A stretch of DNA of 64,000 nt from assembly GCA_031308135.1 (NCBI GenBank), contig JAHLJT010003656.1:68280984-68344983 (forward strand). Reading direction: 5' to 3'. Positions 63,650 to 64,000 of this stretch are shown here, piece after piece. The notes under the pieces are model-generated. The model was not told where the DNA came from. It saw only the letters and a program-made list of their open reading frames with translations, and did not search any database. This DNA is from Acheta domesticus (Eukaryota; Arthropoda; Insecta; Orthoptera; Gryllidae). Each line of letters begins with the position of its first letter. The first letter of the stretch is position 1. The position numbers and the translations under genes were made by a program.

Positions 63650-64000
63650 ATGGTGTTAAAAGATTACGTACTTTCTCCCACGTATGTTCATGCAAAATTA
63701 CGGGAAAACGACCCAAACTTTCGAAAAATTATACGTGATCTTCTGTCAAAATCTATCTTTAAGGAACAGATTTCATTAAGGGAAAAACTCTATCTTTTAT
63801 ATTTTCACAGTCGGAACACACGGAAAAAATTTGAACTTTCGCAATTTTCGAAAAATTAGGGTTTTCAACGAACATGAGACCTGCACCATTCTCTTAAACG
63901 TCCTTCACACTACCCCACAACAAAATTTAATTAAAAATGATGGAGTGATTTTTTTTTGAAAATTTGGAAGTGTTCCAGGGGCTTCGTGTAAAGTACTCCG
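63650..64000. repeat. Dispersed repeat, copy 2 of the second family (cut by window edge)
   Basis: Collinear with 30,150-30,440, with the same blocks in the same order. It continues past the window end. The 94-codon open frame at 63,575-63,859 lies across it and could be a decayed coding part, but nothing in it is recognisable. Confidence 0.6.

Overview
The window looks like repeat-rich arthropod (most likely insect) nuclear DNA. The evidence is one spliced gene of a metazoan coiled-coil family with AT-rich kilobase-scale introns, a GC-rich first exon, and a dense load of eukaryotic transposons of several classes. I cannot name the species. No bacterial operons, rRNA genes or CRISPR arrays are visible.

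Region 1 (about 1-18,000, minus strand) is one gene: the fly/insect homologue of LRRFIP1/LRRFIP2 (leucine-rich-repeat Flightless-interacting protein). I resolved nine constitutive coding exons with consensus splice sites and matching phases from 16,845 down to 2,690, then two alternative last exons (2,227-2,316 and 862-972). A third, premature last exon at 11,618-11,674 is possible. The start exon lies in a large CpG island (16,350-17,960) and carries a one-base frame conflict in a G/C run. The introns hold a decayed Tc1/mariner-type transposon, a dispersed repeat, a decayed transposon-like gene and small inverted repeats.

Region 2 (18,000-40,400) has no host gene that I can support. It holds recurrent GC islands, TAA microsatellites, two copies of a non-LTR retrotransposon 3' end with a restriction-enzyme-like endonuclease domain, a palindromic TA-flanked MITE, tRNA-derived SINE-like repeats, and a THAP-containing P-like DNA transposon with an exact 8-bp target duplication.

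Region 3 (40,400-49,060) is a nest. A DNA transposon whose ends carry the heptamer CACAGTG and a GC-rich target was later hit by a nearly pristine LTR retrotransposon (41,936-48,904; 588/587-bp LTRs; target duplication GTAG). The retrotransposon is Ty3/gypsy-type by sequence, but its integrase lies upstream of its reverse transcriptase and its capsid is SCAN-like. This is the Gmr1-like arrangement, and it is the most notable system in the window. Two frame breaks, each one base in an A-run, split its pol region.

Region 4 (49,060-64,000) is again intergenic: more SINE copies, a third fragment of the same LINE inside a TTA microsatellite, strongly G-rich minisatellites, a purine tract, a second copy of the palindromic MITE, a 583-bp fold-back element, and a truncated copy of a dispersed repeat at the right edge.
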